From Jiella mangrovi (lineage in GTDB: Bacteria > Pseudomonadota > Alphaproteobacteria > Rhizobiales > Rhizobiaceae), in assembly GCF_017815135.1 (NCBI RefSeq), contig NZ_JAGJCF010000003.1, forward strand, positions 407,990-471,989: a DNA stretch of 64,000 bases, given 5' to 3'. The stretch's first letter is position 1, and every line of letters starts with the position of its first letter. Both the position numbers and the translations under genes were made by a program. The notes beneath the pieces are model-generated. The model saw nothing but the letters and a program-made list of their open reading frames with translations, had not been told where the DNA came from and did not search any database. This document shows, one piece after another, positions 40,359 through 49,485 of the stretch.

Positions 40359-41498
40359 TCAGCCGCGAACCGCACCGATCACGGTTTCGACGATGTAATC
40401 CTGCGTGTCTTCGCTCAGATAGGCGTGCATCGGCAGGCTGATCACGTCGCGGGACAGGGCGTCGGAGGCAGGAAGTTCGCCACGCGCCACCGGATAGTTC
40501 CGGTAGGCGGTCTGGCGATGGAGGGGCTTGGGATAATAGATCGCTGTCGGCACACCCGCCTCGCGCAGCTTCGTCTGCATCTGCGTCCGATCGACACCGT
40601 CGGGCAGGCGCACGGTATATTGCGCCCATGTCGAGACGGCGTCGCGCAAGAGCGCCTGCGGCGTGACGACCCCCGAAAGCTTCTGCGAATAGCGTGCCCC
40701 GATTCGCTTGCGCGCCGCGATCTCGTCTTCGAAGATCGTCAGCTTTTCCAGAAGGATCGCCGCCTGCAACGTGTCCATCCGGCCGGTCATGCCGATGCGG
40801 ACGTTGTCGTATTTGTCCTCGAGGTTCTGGCCGTGGACGCGAAGCGACGTCATGATGCCCGCAAGATCGGCGTCATTGGTCTGCACCGCGCCGCCGTCGC
40901 CATAGCAGCCGAGCGGCTTTGCCGGGAAGAAGCTGGTCGACACGACGTCGGCCCAGTGGCTCGACATCTTGCCGTCGATCGTCGCGCCGAAGCCCTGGGC
41001 GGCGTCGGAGACGAGTTTCAGGCCGTGCGCGTCGGCCAGTTTGCGGATGGCCGGATAGTCTGCGGCCTGACCGAACAGATCGACGGCGATGATCGCCCGC
41101 GGCTGCAGGTCACCCTTGGCCTTTACCTCGGCGATCGCCGCTTCCAGGCTGGCGACGTCCATGTTGAATGTCGCGATGTCGACGTCGACGAAATAGGGCG
41201 TCGCGCCAAGAAGTGCGACCACCTCGGCGGTCGCGGCGAAGGTGAAGCTCGGGCAGAACACCGCGTCGCCGGGGCCGATCTGCCAGGCCATCAACGGCAG
41301 CGACAAAGCGTCGGTGCCGGAGGAGCAGGAGATCGTGTGCTCCATGCCGCCGAAGGCCGAAAGCGCGGCCTCCAGTTCGCGCATCTCGGGGCCCATGACA
41401 TAGGCGCCGTGATCGAGCACGGCGGCGATCCGCCGATCGACCTTGTCGCGGATGCGGTCGCGCTGGGTGGCAAGATCGATGAGCGGGATGGTCTGCAT
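40359..41498 (-). CDS. DegT/DnrJ/EryC1-type sugar aminotransferase
   Basis: 379 residues, a PLP-dependent fold type I enzyme. The Schiff-base lysine is Lys194 (SFFPAKPLGCYGDGG); Asp165 and Gln168 (SDAAQGFGA) bind the cofactor, and GTDAL provides the phosphate loop. Family members aminate nucleotide-linked keto-sugars for surface polysaccharides or glycosylation; this one resembles WbpE/ArnB types. No other sugar-nucleotide genes are in the window, so its pathway is unknown. Confidence 0.88.
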   Translation of the reverse strand: MQTIPLIDLATQRDRIRDKVDRRIAAVLDHGAYVMGPEMRELEAALSAFGGMEHTISCSSGTDALSLPLMAWQIGPGDAVFCPSFTFAATAEVVALLGATPYFVDVDIATFNMDVASLEAAIAEVKAKGDLQPRAIIAVDLFGQAADYPAIRKLADAHGLKLVSDAAQGFGATIDGKMSSHWADVVSTSFFPAKPLGCYGDGGAVQTNDADLAGIMTSLRVHGQNLEDKYDNVRIGMTGRMDTLQAAILLEKLTIFEDEIAARKRIGARYSQKLSGVVTPQALLRDAVSTWAQYTVRLPDGVDRTQMQTKLREAGVPTAIYYPKPLHRQTAYRNYPVARGELPASDALSRDVISLPMHAYLSEDTQDYIVETVIGAVRG

Positions 41499-41653
41499 GC
41501 CTCAGGCCCTTGGAAAGATTGCGAATCGTATGTGAGGTGGCTAGCCGACGAGGTGCGCCAAATTAAGCCCGCGCGCCACTCAAGTTTGGTGTCGCAAGCT
41601 TACGACGGTGATCACGGCACTCTGGCGCGGCGTCAACCGCGGGCGGCACGTCC

Positions 41654-42616
41654 TCAGCCGGCCTTTTTTTCCGCAAGCGTTCCGAGGATGTACATCGCGA
41701 TCGTCGATCCGGCGATGGCCGTGATGTCGGCGTGGTCATAAGGCGGCGAGACCTCGACGACGTCGGCGCCGACCAGCTGAAGGTTCTTCAGGTGCCGGAG
41801 GACGGCCAGCATCTTGGCGCTGGAGGGACCGCCCGAAACCGGCGTGCCGGTGCCGGGGGCGAAAGCGGCGTCGAGGCAGTCGATGTCGAAGGTGAGATAG
41901 ACATTGGTGCCGCCGGTGCGCTCGTAGATCCGCGCGGCGATCTCGGCGCTCTTCATCTCCTCGATCTCTTCGCCGCCGAGGATCTCGATGCCGCAGGTTT
42001 CCGGCGCATGGGTGCGGATGCCGATCTGGATCGAGGTTGCCGGATCAATCAGCCCGTCCTCCACCGCCTGTTTGACGAAGGAGCCGTGATCGACGCGGGG
42101 TCTGCCATTGCTCCCCGTCGCGACCGGCCAGGTATCCTGATGGGCGTCGAACTGGACCAGCGACAATCTGCCGTGTCTGGCCGCATGGGCCTGAAGCAGG
42201 GGGTAGGTCACCGAATGATCGCCGCCGAGGGTCAGGAGAAAGCCGGTTTTCTTCAGGATCACGGAGGCTTCCTCGAAGATCGAGCTGTGCGCGGTTTCGG
42301 GCAGGCGGTAATCCAGGAGGCAATCGCCATAGTCGACCACGGCAAGCGCTTCGAAGAGGTCGCGGTCGAAGGGATATTGCGGATCGTTGTCGAAGATCGC
42401 CGAAGCGCGGCGCAGCGCCTGCGGCCCGAAGCGGGTCCCCGGCCGGTTCGAAACCGCGCTGTCGAAGGGGATGCCCCAGATGGTGACGTCAGAGCCATCG
42501 ACGTCCTTGGTGAAGCGCCGCCGAAGGAAGGAAAGAGCGCCGGCATAGGTCGGATCGCTGGCGCCCTCGCGGTCGCCGCCGGCCGTGAAGGCGTGATCGA
42601 TGGATTTTCCGGACAT
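41654..42616 (-). CDS. speB: Agmatinase-like ureohydrolase
   Basis: 320 residues of the ureohydrolase (arginase/agmatinase) family, a binuclear manganese enzyme that hydrolyses guanidino compounds to urea and an amine. Metal ligands are in GGDHS (131-135), DAHQD (157-161) and a C-terminal DIDCLD. Start at 42616 follows GAGGGG; the frame is open further upstream to 42730 but those residues are not family-like. The substrate could be agmatine, guanidinobutyrate or similar, so the symbol is tentative. Divergent from the SDR gene. Confidence 0.85.
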   Translation of the reverse strand: MSGKSIDHAFTAGGDREGASDPTYAGALSFLRRRFTKDVDGSDVTIWGIPFDSAVSNRPGTRFGPQALRRASAIFDNDPQYPFDRDLFEALAVVDYGDCLLDYRLPETAHSSIFEEASVILKKTGFLLTLGGDHSVTYPLLQAHAARHGRLSLVQFDAHQDTWPVATGSNGRPRVDHGSFVKQAVEDGLIDPATSIQIGIRTHAPETCGIEILGGEEIEEMKSAEIAARIYERTGGTNVYLTFDIDCLDAAFAPGTGTPVSGGPSSAKMLAVLRHLKNLQLVGADVVEVSPPYDHADITAIAGSTIAMYILGTLAEKKAG

Positions 42617-42796
42617 GTTTCGCCCCTCGCCATTGGTCTGCGTTGCCGCAGTTAGGGCGTGACGACGAAAAGTCGGACATGCGCGACCAATTTGCGCCGG
42701 TTTTCGCCGAACGAAGGTCAGCCAGTGCAATGGCTCTTGCTTCGATGATCGCGCCGGTCCACTTTGACGTAAACGTCAATCGGAGGAGACGAAACC

Positions 42797-43672
42797 ATGG
42801 CCGGAACACTCAAAGGCAAGACCATTCTCATGTCTGGCGGCTCGCGCGGCATCGGCCTCGCCATCGCGCTGAGAGCCGCGCGGGACGGCGCCAACGTCGT
42901 GATCGCGGCCAAGACCGACCAGCCGCATCCCAAGCTTCCCGGCACCATCCACACGGCGGTGGAAGAGATCGAGAAGGCCGGCGGCAAGGGGCTCGCCGTC
43001 CTTTGCGACATCCGCGAGGAGGAGCAGGTTCGCGCGGCGGTCGACAAGGCGGTGGAGCGCTTCGGCGGCATCGACATCTGCGTCAACAACGCCTCGGCCA
43101 TCCAGCTCACCGACACGCTGTCGACCGACATGAAGCGCTACGACCTGATGAACGGCGTGAATGCGCGTGGCACCTTCCTCGTCTCCAAATGCTGCATCCC
43201 GCATCTGAAGAAGGCCGAGAACCCGCATATCCTGACCCTGTCGCCGCCGCTCGACATGCAGACCAAGTGGTTCGCCGGCCATGTCGCCTATTCGATGGCG
43301 AAGTTCGGCATGTCGATGGTGACGCTCGGCCTTGCGGGCGAATTGAAGGATGACGGCATCGCCGCCAACTCGCTCTGGCCGCTGACGGTGATCGACACGG
43401 CGGCCGTCAGAAACGTCCTCGGCGGCGCGCCGCTCGCCTCGATGAGCCGCTCGCCCGAGATCGTCGCCGACGCCGCCCATGCGATCCTGACGAAGCCCTC
43501 GCGGGAATGCTCGGGCAACTTCTTCATCGACGAGCTCGTGCTGGCGGAGGAGGGCGTCACCGACTTTTCGCCATACGGGCCTGAAAGCGGCCAGCCCATG
43601 GCCGACTTCTTCGTTCCGGACGAAGCCTTCGAAAAGGCGCAGACGAAAGTGAAGCGCCAGCCCGCCGGATGA
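42797..43672 (+). CDS. SDR-family oxidoreductase (HSDL2-like)
   Basis: 291 residues with the NAD(P)-binding GGSRGIG motif near residue 14, NNAS (residues near 95), the catalytic tyrosine in YSMAKFG, and the SPPLD segment in place of the usual serine loop, which is typical of the HSDL2-like subgroup. Substrate unknown. GGAGG lies 12 bases before the ATG. Divergent from the ureohydrolase gene. Confidence 0.85.
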   Translation: MAGTLKGKTILMSGGSRGIGLAIALRAARDGANVVIAAKTDQPHPKLPGTIHTAVEEIEKAGGKGLAVLCDIREEEQVRAAVDKAVERFGGIDICVNNASAIQLTDTLSTDMKRYDLMNGVNARGTFLVSKCCIPHLKKAENPHILTLSPPLDMQTKWFAGHVAYSMAKFGMSMVTLGLAGELKDDGIAANSLWPLTVIDTAAVRNVLGGAPLASMSRSPEIVADAAHAILTKPSRECSGNFFIDELVLAEEGVTDFSPYGPESGQPMADFFVPDEAFEKAQTKVKRQPAG

Positions 43673-43691
43673 TTTGAGGAGGCAGCGATTC

Positions 43692-43866
43692 CCGAGCCCC
43701 TCATCCTGAGGCGCGGAGCCGGTTGAAGACCGGCGGAGCCTCGAAGGGCGAGGGGCGTCTAGCGCACCCCTCAAGCCATCGCGAGGGCTTGCCTTGCACC
43801 GCCGTTGCCCCGCTCCCTCGCCCTTCGAGGCCGCCTTTGGCGGCACCTCAGGATGAGGGCGCTCGG
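43692..43866. repeat. Mosaic inverted-repeat element, unit 1
   Basis: A ~175-bp element with complementary ends: CCGAGC...CTCATCCTGAGG at the left and CCTCAGGATGAGGG...GCTCGG at the right. An inner pair, GCCTCGAAGGGCGAGG and CCTCGCCCTTCGAGGC, flanks a central loop with the CAAGCCATCGC segment. Short frames in it are repeat-derived. Confidence 0.7.
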
Positions 43867-43978
43867 ATTTGGACGCGGGGAGGCGGCGGCACCGGTGACG
43901 GTGGCTGCGTTGAAGCTCTGCCTCGATCGTGGAAGAGTAGCCGCCACGCCAGCTATCGGGAACGCAGCTAAGGCGGTC

Positions 43979-44155
43979 CCCAGCCCCTCATCCTGAGGTG
44001 CGGAGCCGGTTGCACGACGGGCGGAGCCTCGAAGGGCGAGGGGCGCTTGGCGCAACCCTCAAGCCATCGCGGGGGCTTGCCTTGCACCGCCGGTGCCCCG
44101 CACCCTCGCCCTTCGAGGCCGCCTTCGGCGTCACCTCAGAATGAGGGCGCTCGGG
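43979..44155. repeat. Mosaic inverted-repeat element, unit 2
   Basis: A second, diverged copy of unit 1 in the same orientation, with the same outer and inner inverted pairs and the same CAAGCCATCGC centre. The two are separated by 112 bases that are not repeated. Confidence 0.7.
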
Positions 44156-44162
44156 TCTGGAA

Positions 44163-44207
44163 CGCGAAAAGGCCGCAGCGGGAAAACCTCGCTGCGGCCT
44201 TTTCGCG
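44163..44207 (-). terminator. Intrinsic terminator of rpmG
   Basis: A perfect 18-bp stem (CGCGAAAAGGCCGCAGCG, 44163-44180, with 44190-44207) and a 9-base loop, 48 bases after the rpmG stop; on the minus strand the stem ends in GCCTTTTCGCG, giving a T run within the 3' arm. Confidence 0.8.
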
Positions 44208-44254
44208 ATTCGCTTGTCCTGATGCGGTCCCGAAGCGGCGGGGCCGGCCGGAGA

Positions 44255-44422
44255 CTACTTGATCTTGGTCTCGCGGAACTCGACGTGCTTGCGCGCGATC
44301 GGGTCGTATTTGGTCTTGGTCATCTTGTCGGTCATCGTGCGCGAATTCTTGCGCGTGACGTAGAAAAAGCCGGTGTCGACAGTGGACAGGAGCTTGATCT
44401 TGATGGTGGTCGCCTTGGCCAT
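44255..44422 (-). CDS. rpmG: 50S ribosomal protein L33
   Basis: 55 residues, [18 protein letters not shown] at the start, [16 protein letters not shown] in the middle and EFRETKIK at the end: the cysteine-free L33. Too short to stand out among open frames but unmistakable by sequence. It is the last gene of the minus-strand run and has its own terminator 48 bases downstream. Confidence 0.97.
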   Translation of the reverse strand: MAKATTIKIKLLSTVDTGFFYVTRKNSRTMTDKMTKTKYDPIARKHVEFRETKIK

Positions 44423-44665
44423 GGTCTTCCTCGAGTGATGCTACGCAGGAACGATCCCGGTCGGGCGAACCCTTCCGCAATCGACCGCTGGCCTGCGCCG
44501 ATGGATGTCTTGCCGGTCAGATCCGAATGGGAAATCCGCAAAGCATGAAAGCATAGCGGTCAGCCCGTCGCTCGGCGCCGGTAAATTCGGCCGGACAATA
44601 GCCATGGGTTGTCTTGTGTCAAGAGCGTTACCGCTTTCCGCCTGGCTTGGCTGTCGGTCCGCCGC

Positions 44666-45859
44666 TCAGCTGCGCGCGGCGAACAGCCGCCCGAGCGCCA
44701 GCGCCAGATAGATCGCGAAGAACAAGGCCAGCGACCAGGCGAAGCCGTTCGGCCCGAAGAGGTCCATGGCGGTGCCGATGGTCTGCGGCCCGATCAGCAT
44801 GCCGGCCGAGTAGCAGAAGATGAAGGCGGCGTTGGCGTCGGCGAGGTCGGCGGCCGGCAGGCGCGCGCCGAGATGGGCGAGGCCGACGGTGTAGAGCCCG
44901 GCGACGACGCCGCCCCAAAGGAACAGGACACCGGCCATCAGCCACCAGTCCTCGACGAGGACCGGCAGGCACAAGGTGCCGATGAGACCGACGCCGGCGC
45001 AGATCGACAGAAGCGTGCGTCGGTCCTTGACGCGGTCCGACATCAGGCCGATGGGGATCTGCATCAGGACGTTGCCGATGCCGACGGCGGTGAGAAGCTG
45101 CGCCGCGGCTGACTCGGAAAAGCCGACGCGCTCGCCATAGACCGGAAACAGCGCGAAACCGCCCGCCTCGACCGCGCCGAAGACGAGCACCGCCCCCGTC
45201 GCCGTCGGCACCGCGAAGATGTGGCGCCAGAACGAGCCTTGACGGCGCTCCTTGGAGATCACCGGCTGGCGGCTCCAGGCGATGAATAGCGGGATCGCCG
45301 AAAGGAGGATGACGCCGGCGCCGATGCCGAAGGGCAGGAAGCCCTGGCTGCCGACCTGGGAGAAAATCCAGGGACCCAAGGCAAAGCCGAGCGACAGAAC
45401 GGTCGCGTAGATGCCGAGGACGAGGCCCCGCTTTCCCGGCGGGGCAGCGGCGTTGATCCAGAATTCCGACAGGACGAAGAGCGCGGTGATGGCGAAGTGG
45501 AAGACCAGCCGCAGCGGGAACCACATCCAGAACGGTGCGAAGAAGAACGCGACCGCCGAAACGCTGGCGAGGACGATCGATATCAGCATCGTCAGGCTCA
45601 CGGAGAGCCGCATTGCGATCGGCGTGATGAAGGCGGCGGCGGCCAGCGAGGCGCCGCCGGCCACCGCCGCGTTGAGACCTATCATCGAGGAGGAAATGCC
45701 GCGCCGTTCGAGAATGACCGACAACAGCGGCAGCCCGAGGCCCAGCGCGATGCCGACAGCGCTGATCGAGGCGATGGCCGCGGCGGCCGTGAGCCAATCG
45801 ACGGATTCGAGTTCGGCTTCCGCTTCGGCGACGATGTCGTCGGGGGTCGATCGCTCCAA
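44666..45859 (-). CDS. MFS permease (YcaD-like)
   Basis: 397 residues with about twelve membrane helices. The cytoplasmic loop DRVKDRRT and the GPNGFAWSLALFF end are MFS features; composition resembles the YcaD-type exporters. Substrate unknown. It precedes rpmG on the same strand, a neighbourhood I recall from rhizobia, between NUDIX/DUF983 and rpmG. Confidence 0.87.
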   Translation of the reverse strand: MERSTPDDIVAEAEAELESVDWLTAAAAIASISAVGIALGLGLPLLSVILERRGISSSMIGLNAAVAGGASLAAAAFITPIAMRLSVSLTMLISIVLASVSAVAFFFAPFWMWFPLRLVFHFAITALFVLSEFWINAAAPPGKRGLVLGIYATVLSLGFALGPWIFSQVGSQGFLPFGIGAGVILLSAIPLFIAWSRQPVISKERRQGSFWRHIFAVPTATGAVLVFGAVEAGGFALFPVYGERVGFSESAAAQLLTAVGIGNVLMQIPIGLMSDRVKDRRTLLSICAGVGLIGTLCLPVLVEDWWLMAGVLFLWGGVVAGLYTVGLAHLGARLPAADLADANAAFIFCYSAGMLIGPQTIGTAMDLFGPNGFAWSLALFFAIYLALALGRLFAARS

Positions 45860-46002
45860 TGCTTTATTCCCGGGTGGGCTTTGCCCGGTCAGGCGCGGCC
45901 GGACCGGTAAGTGCGGCCCCGAGGCCGCTCAGGCCGGACGGTGCAGCGTCGCCCGGAACTCGTCCAGCCGTGTCGATCGAATGGTCGGGGCGCTGCGTCA
46001 TG

Positions 46003-46761
46003 TCAGATGAGATCTTTCCGAAATCCGCCGTCCACCACGCGGTAGAACGGCATCTCGTGCGAGGCGTCGAGCCAGGTTCCGTCTTCTATCCGCGTCGTGA
46101 CGTCCTGAAGAACGCTCCGGGTGATCGGCGCGAGGGAATGATCGGACAGCGCCGACGTCGGAACCCAGGCGATTTCGTCGAATTCGTCGGTCGGTGGCTC
46201 GAAGGTTTCGCTGATAGCGCTAAGACGTGAGGCATTGATGACGAAGAAGCGCGTGTCGAAGCGGCGCGGCGCGCCCTCCGGCGTGATCGCCCGGGCGACC
46301 GGCACGAGCCACCCGGCCGCCGGGGTCAGCCCGCGCTCGGCAAATGCCGCAAAGGCCGTCGGCACGCGGCCCTGCGGCGGTCGGTCTTCGGCGATCAGGA
46401 GGCCGGTTTCCTCGAATGTCTCGCGTATCGCCGCAAGGGCGAGGGCGGCGGCGTCGCGCGCCGTGAAGACCGACGACGTCGAGGCGCAGAGCCGGGTGTC
46501 GGCATCGGCGGCGAGTTCGAAGCCATCGGCGTAATCGCGATCGAACTGCTCGACCCGGCCGCCGGGGAAGACGAAGCGGTTCGCCATGAAGACATGCGCC
46601 TTGCCTCTGAGGCCCATCAGGAAGCGCGGCTCGCCGCGGCTTTCGTCGACGATGATCAGCGTCGCTGCGTCGCGGACGGTGGTGGCGACCGCTTCACCGC
46701 CTTGCGCCTGAACCGCGAGGCGTTCGGCTTCGAGGGCTTCCAGACGCTCATCGTCCGTCAC
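46003..46761 (-). CDS. NUDIX hydrolase
   Basis: 252 residues. The Nudix box lies around AAIRETFEETGLLI (the REUxEExGU core). It hydrolyses nucleoside diphosphates linked to another moiety; substrate unknown. The start is GTG at 46761, which overlaps the stop of the DUF983 gene as GTGA and has GGAG 8 bases upstream, so translation is coupled. The frame runs further upstream but there the codons overlap the DUF983 gene. Confidence 0.85.
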   Translation of the reverse strand: MTDDERLEALEAERLAVQAQGGEAVATTVRDAATLIIVDESRGEPRFLMGLRGKAHVFMANRFVFPGGRVEQFDRDYADGFELAADADTRLCASTSSVFTARDAAALALAAIRETFEETGLLIAEDRPPQGRVPTAFAAFAERGLTPAAGWLVPVARAITPEGAPRRFDTRFFVINASRLSAISETFEPPTDEFDEIAWVPTSALSDHSLAPITRSVLQDVTTRIEDGTWLDASHEMPFYRVVDGGFRKDLI

Positions 46762-47201
46762 CCGAAGGTCTCCTCGGGCTCGCCCGTGTCGGAAAAACCG
46801 CCCATCTTCAGCGCCCATTGCAGGCCGATGGTCGCGCCCTTGAGCGGCTGCAGGAGAACGAGGCTGAGGACGATCGTCACGGGAACCCAGATCGCCAGAT
46901 GCTCCCACATCGTCAGCTCGACGGCTTCCTCCATGCCCATGAAACCGGCGACGACGACGTGGCCGACGATGAAGACGGTGAGATAGGGCGGCAGGTCGTC
47001 GGCGCGGTGATGGTGGATCGCGAGCCCGCAGGCGTCGCATTCATGCACCGATTTCAGAAATCCCTTGAACAGCCGGCCCTTTGCGCAGCGCGGGCACTGG
47101 CCCCTGAAGCCACGCCACATCGAGGTTCCGAGCAACCGTTTCTTGCTGGCCGGGCGCCACTCGGCGGTGTCTGCGGGGACGGCTTGCCTTGCCTCGGTCA
47201 T
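46758..47201 (-). CDS. DUF983 membrane protein
   Basis: 147 residues: an N-terminal zinc-ribbon-like CPRCAKGRLF...CDACG (about 36-59) and two membrane helices (about 70-125) in the DUF983 pattern. Function unknown. The ATG overlaps the stop of rnr as ATGA, and its own stop overlaps the NUDIX start, so three genes are translationally coupled. Confidence 0.88.
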   Translation of the reverse strand: MTEARQAVPADTAEWRPASKKRLLGTSMWRGFRGQCPRCAKGRLFKGFLKSVHECDACGLAIHHHRADDLPPYLTVFIVGHVVVAGFMGMEEAVELTMWEHLAIWVPVTIVLSLVLLQPLKGATIGLQWALKMGGFSDTGEPEETFG

Positions 47202-49480
47202 CGCCTTCTCCTCGCCTTCGGCCCGCCCTTCCGGTCCCGCGCCTTGGTGCGGCCACGGCTCTGGCTCTTGTGGAAAGAGCCCGTCGCGACCGGCAGCTTG
47301 CGTGGCTCGCTCAGCATCTCGAACTGCAGCGAGCCGGCGAGCGGCAGGGCCTCGACGAGGCGAACCTCTACCGTATCGCCGAGGCGATAGCCATGGCCGG
47401 AGCGGTCGCCGACGAGGCAGCGGGAGGCCTCGTCGAAGTGGAAATATTCGTTGCCCAGCGTCGAGATCGGCACGAAGCCGTCGGCGCCATAGGTCGGCAG
47501 CTGGACGAAGAGCCCGGCCTTGGTGACGCCGCCGACGCGGCCGTCGAAGGTCTCGCCGACCCGCTCGGCCAGATGATGGGCGATCAGCCGGTCGACGGTG
47601 TCGCGCTCGGCCGCCATGGCGCGGCGTTCGGCCCTTGATATCTCCTCGGCGGTCTCGGCGAGGAGCTCCTCGTCCTCTTTCGACAGGCCGCCTTCGCCAA
47701 GCGAGAGTGCCGTCACCAGCGCCCGGTGGACGATGAGATCGGCATAGCGGCGGATCGGCGAGGTGAAATGGGCGTAACGGGCGAGGTTGAGGCCGAAATG
47801 GCCGAGATTGTCCGGCGTATAGACCGCCTGGGATTGCGAGCGCAGCACCACCTCGTTGACCAGCGATTCGTTGTCGCCGCCCTTCACCCGCGAAAGGATC
47901 TGGTTGAAATGCGAGGGCCGCAGCGAGCCGGCCTTGGCCAGCGGAATCTCCAGCGTCTTCAGGAATTCGCGCAGGCCCTCGAGCTTCGACATCGAGGGCG
48001 CGTCATGGGCGCGGTAGATCAGCTGCTGGCGCTTTTTCTCCAGCGTCTCGGCCGCCGCGACATTGGCGAGGATCATGAACTCCTCGATCAGCTTGTGGGC
48101 GTCGAGGCGCATCGGCACGACGACCTTGTCGACCTTGCCGCTCGCATCGAGCTTCAGCCGGCGCTCGGGCAGATCGAGATCCAGGGGCTGGCGGCGGTCC
48201 CGGGCGAGCCGCACGAGCCGATAGGCCTCCCACAAGGGTTTCAGGACGGTCTCGACGATTTCCGGCGCGACATCTCCGGTCGCGCCGTCGATCGCCGCCT
48301 GCGCCTGTTCATAGGCGAGCTTCGCCCGGCTTTGCATCATGATGCGGTGGAAGGTGTGGCCGCGCTTTTCGCCATCGGCGCCGATGGTCAGGCGAACGGC
48401 GAGGGCAGGGCGATCGACGCCCTCCTTCAGCGAACACAGATCGTTGGAGATCTTCTCCGGCAGCATCGGCACGACCCGGTCGGGGAAATAGACCGAATTG
48501 CCGCGCATGCGGGCTTCGTTGTCGAGCTTCGATGCCGGGCGGACGTACCAGGACACGTCGGCGATGGCGACGGTGACGAGGAAGCCGCCGGGATTGGCCG
48601 GGTCCTCGTCCGGCACGGCATGGACCGCGTCGTCGTGGTCCTTGGCGTCGGCGGGGTCGATGGTGACGAGAGGCAGGCGTCGCCAGTCCTCGCGGTCCTT
48701 CATCGTCGCCGGGCCGGCGCGCTCGGCCTCGTCGAGCACGGGTTTCGGGAAGACGTGGGGAATGCCGTGGGCGTGCAGCGCGATGGAGGAGATGGCGCGC
48801 TCCGAGCCGATCGAGCCGACCACCTCGATGACGCTCGCCACCGGAAGGCCGATGCGCCGGCGCGGGCCGGCCTCGACCTCGACGAGGTCGCCGTCGCTGG
48901 CGCCTTTGGTGTCGGCCGGCGGGATCATGTATTCGAGCTGCTTGCGCTCGACGGGCTCGACCCGGCCGCCACCGCCCGGCGTTGCCCGGAAGACGCCGAG
49001 CGAGAGCGTGCGGCGCTTTTCGAGCACGCGGATGATCTTCAGATGGCGCTCGCCGTCGCCGCTATCTTCGTCGTCCGCCTCGACGACGCGTGCAAGCACC
49101 CGCTCGCCGACGCCGGGGGCCTGGCCCTTGTCGCGGTCGATGCGCACGGCAAGGCGCGGCGGCTCGCCATCTTCGACCCGGTCCCAGGTGACCGGCTCGC
49201 CGAGCAGCGCGCCTTCCTCGTCGCGGCGGCGGATCTCGAAAACGCCAACCGGGGGGAGCGCGCCCGGCGTCTTGAACTTACGCCGGTCGCCGGAGATGAC
49301 CCCCTCGTCCTTCAACTCTGCGAGGAGGAACTTCAGGGCCACGCGATCATCGCCCTTGACGCCGAAGGCCTTGGCGATCTCGCGCTTCGACGCCCGGCCG
49401 GGATTGTCGGCGACGAAGCGCAGGACGGCCTCGCGTGTCAGCGTCGGGGTCTTTTCCTGTCCGGCATCGCGTCGCGCCAT
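47198..49480 (-). CDS. rnr: Ribonuclease R
   Basis: 760 residues: a helix-turn-helix N-terminus (about 1-70), cold-shock/OB regions, the RNB nuclease domain (about 260-590, catalytic aspartates in TIDPADAKDHDDAVHAV, and HFTSPIRRYADLIVHR), an S1 domain (about 640-720) and a basic tail. It is a 3'-5' exoribonuclease that degrades structured RNA. It starts 5 bases after the topA stop and overlaps the DUF983 gene. Confidence 0.96.
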   Translation of the reverse strand: MARRDAGQEKTPTLTREAVLRFVADNPGRASKREIAKAFGVKGDDRVALKFLLAELKDEGVISGDRRKFKTPGALPPVGVFEIRRRDEEGALLGEPVTWDRVEDGEPPRLAVRIDRDKGQAPGVGERVLARVVEADDEDSGDGERHLKIIRVLEKRRTLSLGVFRATPGGGGRVEPVERKQLEYMIPPADTKGASDGDLVEVEAGPRRRIGLPVASVIEVVGSIGSERAISSIALHAHGIPHVFPKPVLDEAERAGPATMKDREDWRRLPLVTIDPADAKDHDDAVHAVPDEDPANPGGFLVTVAIADVSWYVRPASKLDNEARMRGNSVYFPDRVVPMLPEKISNDLCSLKEGVDRPALAVRLTIGADGEKRGHTFHRIMMQSRAKLAYEQAQAAIDGATGDVAPEIVETVLKPLWEAYRLVRLARDRRQPLDLDLPERRLKLDASGKVDKVVVPMRLDAHKLIEEFMILANVAAAETLEKKRQQLIYRAHDAPSMSKLEGLREFLKTLEIPLAKAGSLRPSHFNQILSRVKGGDNESLVNEVVLRSQSQAVYTPDNLGHFGLNLARYAHFTSPIRRYADLIVHRALVTALSLGEGGLSKEDEELLAETAEEISRAERRAMAAERDTVDRLIAHHLAERVGETFDGRVGGVTKAGLFVQLPTYGADGFVPISTLGNEYFHFDEASRCLVGDRSGHGYRLGDTVEVRLVEALPLAGSLQFEMLSEPRKLPVATGSFHKSQSRGRTKARDRKGGPKARRRR

Positions 49481-49485
49481 GTCGC

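Noticed and set aside
43692..44155. CRISPR array
   Set aside because: Only two long units with a non-uniform spacer and internal inverted repeats; no short regular repeats or cas genes.
43723..44262. Short frames with similar peptides inside the mosaic repeats
   Set aside because: The similarity of the peptides follows from the DNA repeats, and no ribosome-binding site is present.
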